A stretch of 52,041 nt of DNA from NCBI GenBank assembly GCA_030843315.1, contig JAUUPT010000025.1:1-52041 (forward strand), given 5' to 3'. How positions within the stretch are numbered: position 1 is the stretch's first letter; each line of letters opens with the position of its first letter. The position numbers and the translations under genes were made by a program. A model generated the notes under the pieces. The model saw nothing but the letters and a program-made list of their open reading frames with translations, had not been told where the DNA came from and searched no databases. The DNA comes from Bacteroidaceae bacterium. GTDB lineage: Bacteria; Bacteroidota; Bacteroidia; Bacteroidales; Bacteroidaceae. Shown here piece after piece: positions 24,838 to 33,056 of the stretch.

Positions 24838-25200
24838 TTAAGCCAGAAAATGTAACACAGTAAAGCCCACCGATAGTCCCCTTATTATCTCAGCCGTACC
24901 TTTTCGCTTGCCTGATATTTTTTTCCTTCCGTTCTTCCAAACGGCAATCAGCGCCAACACCATCTTTTGAATTGTGTCGAGGTTCCTGGCCGCCCGTTCA
25001 GCTTTACACTTTATGCTGTCCTGTCGGAGGTTGCGGTCAAGATTCCAGCACATGCTTTCAATAGCCCAATGCTGTTTGGTTACCTGCCTAAGCTAAGCCG
25101 TTCTGCACGGCAATTCAGGCTTGAAATGTACAGTCGCTGCTCAGATGTACTCCTGCCATCAGACTTTTTCTGTCCGGCAACTTTTCTCCTATCTCATAAG
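24838..25200 (-). pseudogene. ISAs1-family transposase C-terminal remnant
   Basis: On the minus strand an upstream frame reads LYISSLNCRAERL. After a frameshift near 25065 it continues as KQHWAIESMCWNLDRNLRQD and ARNLDTIQKMVLALI to a stop at 24838. This is the C-terminal portion of ISAs1 (H-repeat-like, DDE) transposases, where WAIE...LD is conserved. The N-terminal two thirds are absent, so the element is dead. It lies between the decayed block and the partition module. Confidence 0.75.
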
Positions 25201-25710
25201 TGAAGATATGCGGTCTTATTTGTATTGAATAACCTGTATTGGAACTGGAATGTAATAAATCACGATTGCAAAGTTCAATAACTCAAACATTCTAAATTGC
25301 AAAATGTCAGATAATACAGCAAATAGCACACAGGCATTATGATAATAAATATCTATATATCAATATATACTACTATACTAAAAGACTACTTGTAGTATAG
25401 TCGCATAATAGTCACAACTATTTGTAGTATAATGAATCCAAATAGAATATTGTCAAATCAGAGCTTTAGCACATGGTAGCAGCGGCATGTTTGATAATAG
25501 CCGAATACAAACAGTTCATTTGAAGACTAAAGTACAACCCACCAAATCCAATCCAAAAAGTAGGGTGATTTCATTCAAATCGCCGGAATCGCCAAAATCG
25601 CCAAAGGCATGAGTATAAAAAACACATCAAAAAAACAAGCTTTTTACACCCCATCTTTTCACCCGCCCCATTGCCATAAACCAATATACAAAAAAATAAA
25701 ATACTAAAAA

Positions 25711-25734
25711 GTAGTAAAGTAGTATTGTAGTATG
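25711..25734 (+). repeat. Three 8-bp GTAGTA iterons at the parA promoter
   Basis: GTAGTAAA, GTAGTATT and GTAGTATG stand head to tail with no gaps. They overlap the place where a -33 element would sit, 18 nt ahead of TATCTTTG. Direct 8-bp arrays of this kind are typical binding sites for ribbon-helix-helix dimers. Confidence 0.7.
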
Positions 25735-25745
25735 TACTTTTTTAC

Positions 25746-25753
25746 TATCTTTG
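25746..25753 (+). promoter_or_regulatory. -7 box of the parA promoter
   Basis: TATCTTTG matches TAnnTTTG and lies 40 nt before the parA start codon. A TTG 18 nt upstream, inside the iteron array, could act as -33 element, so bound protein would block the promoter. Confidence 0.6.
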
Positions 25754-25793
25754 TATAACCAATTAACAATCAGTTCATATAAACATTACGAAT

Positions 25794-26555
25794 ATGAATA
25801 AAGCTATTATTATCAGTGTCGCAAATCATAAGGGTGGGGTTGGAAAAACAGCAACCACGGTTGGTTTAGGTGGAGCTTTGCAGAGCAAGGGCTTCCGAGT
25901 ATTATTAATTGATGCGGATGGGCAAGCGAACCTGACCGACTCCTTGGGCTTCTCTATGGATATGGATAAGACACTATACGAAGCCCTAAAAGGCAAGGAA
26001 GAGTTACCAATTTGCAAACACGAGGATGGAATAGACGTAGTGCCTGCCTGCTTGGATTTGTCAGCTGCGGAAGCAGAACTTATGAATGAGCCCGGACGAG
26101 AAACAATTCTCTCATCCCTTCTTCAACCAATCAGAAAAAACTATGATTTCATTTTGATAGATTGTCCGCCATCACTATCTCTGCTAACGTTGAATGCCAT
26201 GACAGCATCCGACAGTTTAATCATACCAGTTCAGGCTGAATATTTAGCTATGCGGGGAATGGGCAAATTGGTTAACGTGATCGACAAGGTGAAAAAGCGC
26301 TTGAATCCCAATCTAAAAATAGAGGGCATTTTGCTAACCATGTACGATGGACGCAAGAACCTTCACCAAAGTGTTGCTGAGACAGTACAGGAAACATTCA
26401 AGGATGACGTATTCGCAACCATGATACGCACCAATGTAGCAATAGCCGAATCCACATCCGCCAAACAGGATGTATTCCACTATGCACCCAAATCGAACGG
26501 CGCACAGGATTACCTGAAACTTGCAGATGAAATAATAGCCCACCATAACCTCTAA
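25794..26555 (+). CDS. parA: ParA-family partition ATPase
   Basis: The 253-residue product has the deviant Walker A KGGVGKTATT (about 13-22), LLIDADGQANLT (A' motif) and LIDCPPSLS (Walker B). The tail ends with the usual helical part. There is no N-terminal HTH, so it belongs to the short (type Ib-like) or Soj-like group. It would pull or space a DNA molecule, using its partner gene 10 nt downstream and the GTAGTA repeats upstream. This points to a plasmid-like or circular stage of the element. Confidence 0.9.
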   Translation: MNKAIIISVANHKGGVGKTATTVGLGGALQSKGFRVLLIDADGQANLTDSLGFSMDMDKTLYEALKGKEELPICKHEDGIDVVPACLDLSAAEAELMNEPGRETILSSLLQPIRKNYDFILIDCPPSLSLLTLNAMTASDSLIIPVQAEYLAMRGMGKLVNVIDKVKKRLNPNLKIEGILLTMYDGRKNLHQSVAETVQETFKDDVFATMIRTNVAIAESTSAKQDVFHYAPKSNGAQDYLKLADEIIAHHNL

Positions 26556-26565
26556 TTCAAACACA

Positions 26566-26838
26566 ATGAAAAAAGGAGATTTAAAGAACAATATCCGTGG
26601 CGGACTTGACAGCCTGATCAGGTCAACAAGCGACACCAGTAACGTCAATGATGCAGTCACGTCTAAAAGTGAAGATACAACCGAAAAAAGAGTAGTTCAC
26701 TGTAACTTCGTCATGAACAAACAATATCACATCAATTTAAAAGTGATAGCTGCAAAAAAAGGAAAAAAGGAGAGAGAAGTCTTAAAAGAAGCCCTCGATG
26801 ACTTCTTTCTCAAAAACAAAGACTTATTAGAAGGTTAA
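26566..26838 (+). CDS. Small basic partition partner, probable ribbon-helix-helix protein
   Basis: The 90-residue product has a polar, probably disordered N-terminal half and a C-terminal segment VVHCNFVMNKQYHINLKVIA followed by KGKKEREVLKEALDDFF. A short strand and two helices of this type are usual in ribbon-helix-helix DNA-binding proteins. It follows parA by 10 nt and is closed by a strong terminator. The N-terminal arm could stimulate the ATPase. The role as ParB-type centromere binder is inferred from context. Confidence 0.7.
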   Translation: MKKGDLKNNIRGGLDSLIRSTSDTSNVNDAVTSKSEDTTEKRVVHCNFVMNKQYHINLKVIAAKKGKKEREVLKEALDDFFLKNKDLLEG

Positions 26839-26846
26839 CCTCATAC

Positions 26847-26883
26847 AAGCCCAGCCAACTATTTAATCTGAAAGGCTGGGCTT
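26847..26883 (+). terminator. Intrinsic terminator of parAB
   Basis: Perfect 10-bp arms AAGCCCAGCC (26847-26856) and GGCTGGGCTT (26874-26883) lie 8 nt after the stop codon. Only a short AT-rich tract follows (AAATTAT). Confidence 0.8.
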
Positions 26884-27009
26884 AAATTATCATACTCTGT
26901 TTATCATCCGAATTTCCCAAAACACCATTTAATAGAAACAAGTTCGCTAATCAAATGGAAATAAAAGTATTGAACTATACCTATATGTACATTGCCTGCA
27001 AGGATTTGT

Positions 27010-27048
27010 CCGAAGGCTAATAGCGGTAAAATTACTATTAGTCTTCGG
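27010..27048 (-). terminator. Hairpin downstream of the integrase gene
   Basis: Fourteen-bp arms CCGAAGGCTAATAG (27010-27023) and CTATTAGTCTTCGG (27035-27048) pair with one G-T position. It lies 27 nt past the integrase stop. It lacks a clear T-run on the minus strand, so it may be a weak terminator or a protein-binding palindrome. Confidence 0.5.
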
Positions 27049-27075
27049 TAGCAAGTTAGTGACAGTGGTTTGTTA

Positions 27076-28230
27076 TTAAATTGAATGATTTTTTGTATCA
27101 GTATCTTTGATTAACTCATTACTTTGGTTGATAGTTGTAATATTCAATCGTTGGGCTGCCTGTTCCATCAAAGGATTCACAACCTTTGTATAACGTAATG
27201 TGGTACTTTCCTGCTTGTGACCAAGAATATTCTTGATTGTAACAATATCAGTACCTAATGCCAGAGACAAAGTAGCACATGTATGGCGCGTACAATGGTA
27301 GTGAATGTTCTTATTTATACCAATATCTTTCAACCATTTTTTCAGTGGATAAGTCATCATATACGAGGATAATCCTCTGAAAACCAACCCGTCTTTTCGG
27401 GGACCTATAAGCTCTATTAAGTCTTCTCCAATACGTACGTTCACCAAACTCTTGGTTTTTACCATCCGCTTATTGACACACCATCCTCCTGTCGGTAATT
27501 GCTTGATGTCATTCCATTGCAAAGTGAGAACATCACTGCGCCTCATTCCTGTTATGCAGGAAAATATGAAGGCCTTCTGTAATACAGGATAAGAACATTT
27601 ACTGTTGATGACCAAATGAAGTTCGTCTAATGTCAGATACTCAATCTCGGTTTCTTCTTCCGGTATCCTATCTAAGAAATCGTTGATATTCTCTTTTAAG
27701 AGCCTCCGTTTGTAGGCATCCTTTAACATGCCACGGAAGGTAGAGAAATATCCCGCTGCCGAGTTTTGTTTCAACTTTACTTTTTTATCCTTCAACTTAG
27801 TAGCATTCATCAGGTATTGACGAAACCTATCGCATAAAGTCACATTTACGTCCGCAAAGGTACACTTGTTATTTGTAAACGCTGCAAAATGCTGATATAC
27901 AAATAACCACTTTTTGTTATGCTTCAGGGCCTCTTTATGGAAATACTCAAGAAAGTCCGTTTTTTCAATCACTTTGTCGTAGAAATCATACTTCTCATTA
28001 ATAAGTTGTTCCAAAACTCTGAGGCGTATTATCTCTGCTTTCGCCATAATACTTTTTACTTGCTCACGCTCTGCAAAGTTTTTCGGTTTCGCTGGTAAAT
28101 GGATCCCCAGGAAATATCGTCTTGTCAATTTGTTTGTATCTGGAATGCGGATAGGGGGATAGAGATCCAGATACAACGATACTTTTCCATCTTTCAATTT
28201 CTTCTTTCTCAAATATACTTTGGTGTTCAT
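27076..28230 (-). CDS. int: Tyrosine recombinase (integrase)
   Basis: The 384-residue product has an N-terminal arm-type domain with many Lys/Arg residues, a SAM-like core-binding domain (about 105-190) and a catalytic domain. Visible catalytic signatures are TGMRRSD (Arg), HYHCTRH (His-x-x-Arg-His), LGHKQ and the nucleophile Tyr in LRYTKV. It should catalyse integration and excision of the mobile element. The HTH protein gene lies 67 nt upstream on the same strand, with the candidate attachment region beyond it. Confidence 0.92.
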   Translation of the reverse strand: MNTKVYLRKKKLKDGKVSLYLDLYPPIRIPDTNKLTRRYFLGIHLPAKPKNFAEREQVKSIMAKAEIIRLRVLEQLINEKYDFYDKVIEKTDFLEYFHKEALKHNKKWLFVYQHFAAFTNNKCTFADVNVTLCDRFRQYLMNATKLKDKKVKLKQNSAAGYFSTFRGMLKDAYKRRLLKENINDFLDRIPEEETEIEYLTLDELHLVINSKCSYPVLQKAFIFSCITGMRRSDVLTLQWNDIKQLPTGGWCVNKRMVKTKSLVNVRIGEDLIELIGPRKDGLVFRGLSSYMMTYPLKKWLKDIGINKNIHYHCTRHTCATLSLALGTDIVTIKNILGHKQESTTLRYTKVVNPLMEQAAQRLNITTINQSNELIKDTDTKNHSI

Positions 28231-28297
28231 ACGTTAATTTATTATTGATTATTTATTCGTTTTATTTATCACCGTTTGTTATCTCATCATTGTTGTT

Positions 28298-29269
28298 TTA
28301 GAGAGCCTCATTAACATTATTTATGCTTACATTTCCTGTCCCAAAGACTTTTCGGAGCCCTTCAACACTTATTATGACGAACTTTCCCTTATTTATTTTG
28401 GGGATATTGTACGACTGACATCGGTTGTATATGGTATCTCGATCAACGTTGAACATGGAGCATGCTTCAGGTATGGTGATGTAACCATCTTCACCGATTT
28501 GAACATTCTTTATTTCATCTACATGCTTTTTTGAGTATAAGGTGGTGTTACCGGTCTTTTCTTTCATCTTGGGTATCTTGTGACGAGAGGTGAAGCTATG
28601 TACGGCTTTTACTGTCATCTGGAATGTTTTCTGTATATCCTCAATGGTGTACCATTCTGTTATTTCTTCAGCTTCTGTATAACCCATTTTCAGAAAGTAC
28701 TTGTCGATGTGCTTGACACTATAGTATTTGTGTCCGGCAATGGTGACAAAAGGAATGTCGTTCTCTTTTACGATAACATATATACGGGTGTATTGGATGC
28801 GGTACTTTTCTTCAATCTCTTTGACGGAATAGAAGTCAGTGAGGTGTTCCAATGCCTTGACTGGATTCTCCTGTTTAGCTTCAATGCTTTGAATAAGTTT
28901 ATTCATAATCTTATCAATCTCTTTACGTTCTACAATAATTCTGCCGCTCATTCGAGAAAAAGGTATAGAATATTTACGCAGATAGGTATAAACACTTTTA
29001 CGACATATTCCAAGATAGATACTCATTTGCTTTAGGCTGATAAATTCTTTGGATTGTATGAATTCCACTTCATCTACCGACAGCTTTATACGCTGTTTTT
29101 TTTCTTCTTTTACCTCTTTAGTAATGACGTTGTAACGCCCGTTCCGAATCATTTCTTTGTAGTGTCTGCTGTTGCACGCATGACTACAGAAACGTGTTTT
29201 GCATGTTTGGGCAAGAAAACTTTTGCCACAATGCTCGCAAATCCGTTCAATTTTGACCTTATTACTCAT
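28298..29269 (-). CDS. Zinc-finger protein with four excisionase-like HTH domains
   Basis: I chose ATG 29269 because GGGAGAG precedes it; the longer frame would need a TTG start. The product of 323 residues begins with a treble-clef-like finger CEHCGKSF...FCSHAC (about 11-33). Four similar winged-helix units follow: SLKQMSIYLGICRKSVYTYL, YSVKEIEEKYRIQYTRIYVI, YTIEDIQKTFQMTVKAVHSF and ITIPEACSMFNVDRDTIYNR. Each ends in a strand pair and a short helix as in HTH_17/excisionase proteins. It is adjacent to the integrase, so a recombination directionality factor or element regulator is likely. Confidence 0.75.
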   Translation of the reverse strand: MSNKVKIERICEHCGKSFLAQTCKTRFCSHACNSRHYKEMIRNGRYNVITKEVKEEKKQRIKLSVDEVEFIQSKEFISLKQMSIYLGICRKSVYTYLRKYSIPFSRMSGRIIVERKEIDKIMNKLIQSIEAKQENPVKALEHLTDFYSVKEIEEKYRIQYTRIYVIVKENDIPFVTIAGHKYYSVKHIDKYFLKMGYTEAEEITEWYTIEDIQKTFQMTVKAVHSFTSRHKIPKMKEKTGNTTLYSKKHVDEIKNVQIGEDGYITIPEACSMFNVDRDTIYNRCQSYNIPKINKGKFVIISVEGLRKVFGTGNVSINNVNEAL

Positions 29270-29290
29270 AATGAGCTCTCCCTGTTTTGT

Positions 29291-29330
29291 GTGCAATAGT
29301 GTGTAATGGTGTGTAATGATGTGTAAATAC
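29291..29330. repeat. Four 10-bp tandem repeats upstream of the four-HTH gene
   Basis: Units GTGCAATAGT, GTGTAATGGT, GTGTAATGAT and GTGTAAATAC follow without gaps, one per helical turn. They lie 22 nt before the ATG at 29269, suitable as operator or excisionase-binding array. Confidence 0.75.
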
Positions 29331-29349
29331 CTCTACTACTTCGCACGGG

Positions 29350-29416
29350 TTCAACTTAATTCATTCAAATGAGTTGAAAGGTACACCTGGGGTACAAATA
29401 TATGCAAAACGGTACA
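29350..29416. other. Repeat-dense candidate attachment region
   Basis: A 7-bp inverted repeat TTCAACT/AGTTGAA (29350-29378) is followed by three direct GGTACA copies (29380, 29391, 29411). Clustered short repeats next to a tyrosine recombinase module suggest arm-type or core binding sites, and the element probably ends near here. The exact att core cannot be fixed without the other junction. Confidence 0.4.
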
Positions 29417-29420
29417 AAAA

Positions 29421-29452
29421 AAGCAATGTTAGCAGTTGCGCTAACATTGCTT
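29421..29452 (-). terminator. Strong hairpin downstream of mnmE
   Basis: Perfect 13-bp arms AAGCAATGTTAGC and GCTAACATTGCTT enclose a 6-nt loop. On the minus strand the stem is followed by T7. It lies 66 nt after the mnmE stop and should terminate mnmE. Confidence 0.8.
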
Positions 29453-29517
29453 AATATATTGATTATTAGATATTTGTTTATTATCGTTTGCCGGCGTTTA
29501 TCACCGTTTCTCACTTC

Positions 29518-30948
29518 TCATTTCCCGATGCAGAAGTGCTCGAATATATTCCTCAGCACCATATCATTTGTCACCTCTCCGGCTATATCGCTCAGGTGGA
29601 AGATGCATTCACGGATGTCTTGGGAGAGGAAGTCGCCGGAAAGATTGCTGGCGAGCCCTTGCTGGACACGGTGGATGGCTTCGAGGGCACGGGACAGGGC
29701 TTCGTAGTGGCGGATGTTGGTGACGATGACGTCGCTACCGCTGATGGCGGGCAGGTGGGCGGCAGATACCAGCATCTGCTGCAACTCGTCGATGTGCTCC
29801 CGGTCCTTGGCGGAAATGGAGATGGATTGTACGCGGTCGGACGTGGCGATAGGGTGGTCGCTGGAAAAGCCGAGGGGAGCAATGCTCGAAACATTCAGGG
29901 CAGTGCTCGAAGCATCGGCTATTAAGTCCGCCTTATTGAATACGAGGATGAGTTGCTTACCTGCGCAATGGGGGAGTATGCGGGCTGATAATTGCGAGAT
30001 TTGAGAGGCGGCGTCGGTGGCGTCAATCATCCAAAGCACGATTTCCGCCTGGTCCAGTTTTTGGAAGGTGCGCTCGATGCCGAGGCTTTCGATGGTGTCG
30101 CTTGTCTGGCGAATGCCTGCCGTGTCGATGAAGCGGAAGGTGATGCCGCCCAGGTTGACGGTGTCTTCTATCACGTCGCGGGTGGTGCCGTGGATATCGC
30201 TTACGATGGCTTTCTCTTCGTTCAGCAGCACATTGAGCAGGGTGGATTTTCCGGCATTGGTTTCGCCGATAATGGCTACGGGGACGCCGTTCTTGATGGC
30301 ATTGCCCACGCTGAAGGAGTGCACCAGGCGCGAGATGACGCTCTCTATATCATCCGCCAAGCGGCAAAGCTCGGTGCGGTCGGCAAACTCCAACTCTTCG
30401 TGGTCACTGAAGTCCAGTTCCAACTCTATAAGTGAGGTGAAATGCAGGAGCTGGTTGCGCAACGAGGCAAGCTCTTTGCTGAAGCCCCCACGCATCTGAC
30501 TCATGGCAAGGCGATGGGTGGCGGCGGATGAAGAGGCTATCAGGTCCGCTACGGCTTCTGCCTGGCTCAAATCCATTTTGCCGTTCAGGAATGCGCGTTG
30601 GGTGTATTCGCCGGGCTGGGCCATGCGGCAACCGTTCTTGATGAGTAGTTGCACTACCTTCTGCAAGATATAACTCGAACCGTGGCAAGTGATTTCCGTA
30701 CTATCCTCGCCCGTGTACGAGTGCGGGGCGCGGAACAAGCTTACGAGTACCTCGTCTATCACTTCTTCTTCCTCCCGAATATGCCCGAAGGTGAGCGTAT
30801 AGGGCTTGCTGTCTTCCAACTTCTTTCCCGCGGCGACGGGGGCAAAGATGCGGGAAGTTATTTCAATCGATTCCGGCCCGGAGACGCGGATGCATCCGAT
30901 GGCACCTCCCTGGGCGGTGGCTATGGCGCAAATGGTATCTTGATTCAT
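29518..30948 (-). CDS. mnmE: tRNA uridine-5-carboxymethylaminomethyl modification GTPase MnmE
   Basis: MnmE works with MnmG to modify U34 of several tRNAs. The N-terminal formyl-THF-binding domain (DTICAIATAQGGAIGCIRVS) precedes a G domain with GETNAGKS (near 228), DIHGTTRD, DTAGIRQT and NKAD. The C-terminus ends FCIGK with the conserved cysteine. The ATG at 30948 is preferred over a TTG further upstream. A TATCTTTG box lies at 30982-30975. The gene is intact although a mobile element borders its 3' side. Confidence 0.96.
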   Translation of the reverse strand: MNQDTICAIATAQGGAIGCIRVSGPESIEITSRIFAPVAAGKKLEDSKPYTLTFGHIREEEEVIDEVLVSLFRAPHSYTGEDSTEITCHGSSYILQKVVQLLIKNGCRMAQPGEYTQRAFLNGKMDLSQAEAVADLIASSSAATHRLAMSQMRGGFSKELASLRNQLLHFTSLIELELDFSDHEELEFADRTELCRLADDIESVISRLVHSFSVGNAIKNGVPVAIIGETNAGKSTLLNVLLNEEKAIVSDIHGTTRDVIEDTVNLGGITFRFIDTAGIRQTSDTIESLGIERTFQKLDQAEIVLWMIDATDAASQISQLSARILPHCAGKQLILVFNKADLIADASSTALNVSSIAPLGFSSDHPIATSDRVQSISISAKDREHIDELQQMLVSAAHLPAISGSDVIVTNIRHYEALSRALEAIHRVQQGLASNLSGDFLSQDIRECIFHLSDIAGEVTNDMVLRNIFEHFCIGK

Positions 30949-30974
30949 TGTGTTCAAAACTTCTTGTTATTCGG

Positions 30975-30982
30975 CAAAGATA
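30975..30982 (-). promoter_or_regulatory. -7 box for mnmE
   Basis: The minus strand reads TATCTTTG, 26 nt before the mnmE start codon. No good -33 TTTG at normal spacing was found. Confidence 0.5.
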
Positions 30983-31050
30983 GTGGTTTCTTTACAAAAA
31001 AACAGGAGATGATAGTACCAGTTATCATTTTCAGGGAGGTGAGGTGTAAA

Positions 31051-31929
31051 TTAGATACGTTCGAGCACCTTTTGTATCAGGGTGTCGATGGTATTCTTGT
31101 ATCCGGTATTGGCTTCTTTTATCAGGCGGTTGGCAATCACCATACATACGGTCATCGCTTTGTGTCCCATCAATCGGCTCAGACCGGCCAGGGCGGAACT
31201 TTCCATTTCGAAGTTGGTGATGCGGTAGCCGTTGTACTCGAACTTCTCAATCTTCTCATTCTGATTAGGATCGGCAAGCGGCACGCGGAGCTCACGTCCT
31301 TGCGGACCGAAGAATCCACCCGCGGCAATGGTTACGCCACGCACCATGTCGTCTTGCGCCACGCGGTCTATCAACTCGGCATTGGCGTCGATCACGTAGG
31401 GGGCGGGGGCACACATATTCCCCGACCATCCCATGTGGTTCAGGAAGGCACGCTCGAAGGGCAGGTCGCAAACCGAGTTGCGCCCGTCGTAGAAGTTCAG
31501 CAAGCCGTCGAAGCCGATGGACTTGGCGGAGCATACGAATGTACCTACCGGGGTGTTGGGTTGGAGTCCGCCGCAGGTGCCGATGCGCACCAGCTCCAGT
31601 TGACGTAGTTGGGGCTTTTCTTCGCGGGTTTGGAAGTCGATATTGGCCAGGGCATCCAGTTCGTTCATCACGATGTCTATGTTGTCGCAACCGATACCCG
31701 TAGATACTACGGTGATGCGCTTACCTTTGTACGTGCCGGTTATGGTCTTGAACTCGCGGCTTTCGACTTCGCACTCCTTGTTCTCGAAGTGGGAAGCAAC
31801 CAGGGCTACTCGTCCGGGGTCGCCTACTAAGATTACTTTATCGGCCAGCCATTCGGGCTTTACGTGAAGATGAAACACGGAACCGTCATCGTTGATGATC
31901 AGTTCGGAAGATGCAAAATACTTTTTCAT
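31051..31929 (-). CDS. Nucleoside phosphorylase (uridine phosphorylase-like)
   Basis: This 292-residue protein belongs to the PNP/UDP phosphorylase family, which releases ribose 1-phosphate from nucleosides for salvage. The phosphate loop VILVGDPGRV, the motif VVSTGIGCDNIDIV and VRIGTCGGL are visible. The segment ITNFEMESSALAGLSRLMGH holds the ribose-binding Met-Glu-Ser. This form, with a purine/uridine ambiguity, is more like uridine phosphorylases, but I cannot fix the base specificity. It lies between mnmE and the floA operon and is probably transcribed alone. Confidence 0.88.
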   Translation of the reverse strand: MKKYFASSELIINDDGSVFHLHVKPEWLADKVILVGDPGRVALVASHFENKECEVESREFKTITGTYKGKRITVVSTGIGCDNIDIVMNELDALANIDFQTREEKPQLRQLELVRIGTCGGLQPNTPVGTFVCSAKSIGFDGLLNFYDGRNSVCDLPFERAFLNHMGWSGNMCAPAPYVIDANAELIDRVAQDDMVRGVTIAAGGFFGPQGRELRVPLADPNQNEKIEKFEYNGYRITNFEMESSALAGLSRLMGHKAMTVCMVIANRLIKEANTGYKNTIDTLIQKVLERI

Positions 31930-31962
31930 ATTGGTAGGACTATTAGTGATTCGTTCTAAATA

Positions 31963-32007
31963 GAAAACGTCGGAAAACGGTTTCTGTTCACCGGTTCCGA
32001 CGTTTTC
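31963..32007 (-). terminator. Terminator hairpin after floA
   Basis: Thirteen-bp arms GAAAACGTCGGAA (31963-31975) and TTCCGACGTTTTC (31995-32007) are perfectly complementary. They lie 20 nt past the floA stop and before the nucleoside phosphorylase start, separating the two transcripts. Confidence 0.75.
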
Positions 32008-32026
32008 GTCAATTACTTTTCTCCGG

Positions 32027-33028
32027 TTATTTGCTCAGAGGCTGATTGCTATTACCGCCTGTCGGCTTGGCAATGTTTTCGCGCATGGAGGTATCGGCTT
32101 CGATGTTCTTCATCCGATAGTAATCCATGATACCCAGGTTGCCGCTACGGAATGCTTCGGCCATTGCTTTAGGCACTTCGGCTTCGGCTTCAATTACTTT
32201 GGCGCGGGCTTCTTGTGCTTTCGCCTTCATTTCCTGTTCGTTGGCTACGGCCATGGCGCGGCGTTCCTCTGCCTTGGCTTGGGCAATGTTCTTGTCGGCG
32301 TTGGCTTGGTCTATTTGCAGGGCGGCACCGATGTTCTTACCTATGTCGATGTCGGCGATATCGATGGACAGGATCTCAAAAGCCGTACCGGCATCCAATC
32401 CTTTGCGGAGTACCAGCTTGGAGATGGAATCCGGATTTTCCAATACCGTCTTATGATTCTCGGACGAACCGATGGACGACACGATGCCTTCGCCTACGCG
32501 GGCAAGAATCGTATCTTCTCCGGCACCACCCACCAACTGGCGGATATTGGCGCGTACGGTTACACGGGCTTTGGCTATCAGCTGGATACCGTCTTTGGCA
32601 ACGGCGGTTACGGGCGGCGTGTCTATCACCTTCGGGTTTACCGACATCTGCACGGCTTCAAATACATCACGGCCGGCGAGGTCGATAGCGGTAGCCATCT
32701 GGAACGGCAATTCGATGTTGGCTTTGGAGGCCGATACCAGTGCGTGCACCACTCTTTCTACGTGGCCGCCGGCAAGGTAGTGCGCTTCCAGTTCGTCGCG
32801 GGTAATGTTTCTCAGGCCTGCTTTGTGTGCTTCAATCATTCCGGGCACAATGATGTAGGGAGGAACATTACGAATGCGCATCAAGAAGAGCTGTACCAGT
32901 GAAATGTTTACTCCCGATACTTTGGCGGATAGCCACAAGAAGAATGGTACGTAATGGAAAAACAGTACCAGAAAGATAATACCTCCTATAATTACAAAGG
33001 CGGTCAGATACATTGTGCTTGGATCCAT
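32027..33028 (-). CDS. floA: Flotillin-like protein FloA
   Basis: The 333-residue product has an N-terminal membrane segment (about 7-30), then an SPFH-like domain (VSGVNISLVQLFLMRIRNVP) and the long Ala/Glu/Lys-rich helical tail (KAEERRAMAVANEQEMKAKA) typical of FloA/YqfA. FloA organises membrane microdomains and acts with NfeD, encoded 28 nt upstream. Length and sequence are typical. It is the last gene of a TPR-NfeD-FloA operon. Confidence 0.95.
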   Translation of the reverse strand: MDPSTMYLTAFVIIGGIIFLVLFFHYVPFFLWLSAKVSGVNISLVQLFLMRIRNVPPYIIVPGMIEAHKAGLRNITRDELEAHYLAGGHVERVVHALVSASKANIELPFQMATAIDLAGRDVFEAVQMSVNPKVIDTPPVTAVAKDGIQLIAKARVTVRANIRQLVGGAGEDTILARVGEGIVSSIGSSENHKTVLENPDSISKLVLRKGLDAGTAFEILSIDIADIDIGKNIGAALQIDQANADKNIAQAKAEERRAMAVANEQEMKAKAQEARAKVIEAEAEVPKAMAEAFRSGNLGIMDYYRMKNIEADTSMRENIAKPTGGNSNQPLSK

Positions 33029-33056
33029 AATGATTAAGTTGTTAGTGGGTTATTAG

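Larger units (their letters stand above)
25201..25793. promoter_or_regulatory. Candidate centromere/operator region upstream of parA
   Basis: No gene is seen in this AT-rich stretch. A 9-bp inverted repeat ACTATACTA/TAGTATAGT lies at 25372-25401. GTAGTATA occurs at 25392 and again exactly 32 bp later at 25424. AATCGCC recurs three times with a 9-bp period (25578-25602). Three GTAGTA units with an exact 8-bp period lie at 25711, 25719 and 25727, directly before a TATCTTTG -7 box (25746-25753). This suits binding by a ribbon-helix-helix partition protein and autoregulation. Confidence 0.6.

Noticed and set aside
29421..29520. tRNA gene as the integration target next to the integrase
   Set aside because: No cloverleaf-compatible sequence is found; the strong hairpin there is a terminator and the neighbouring gene is mnmE.
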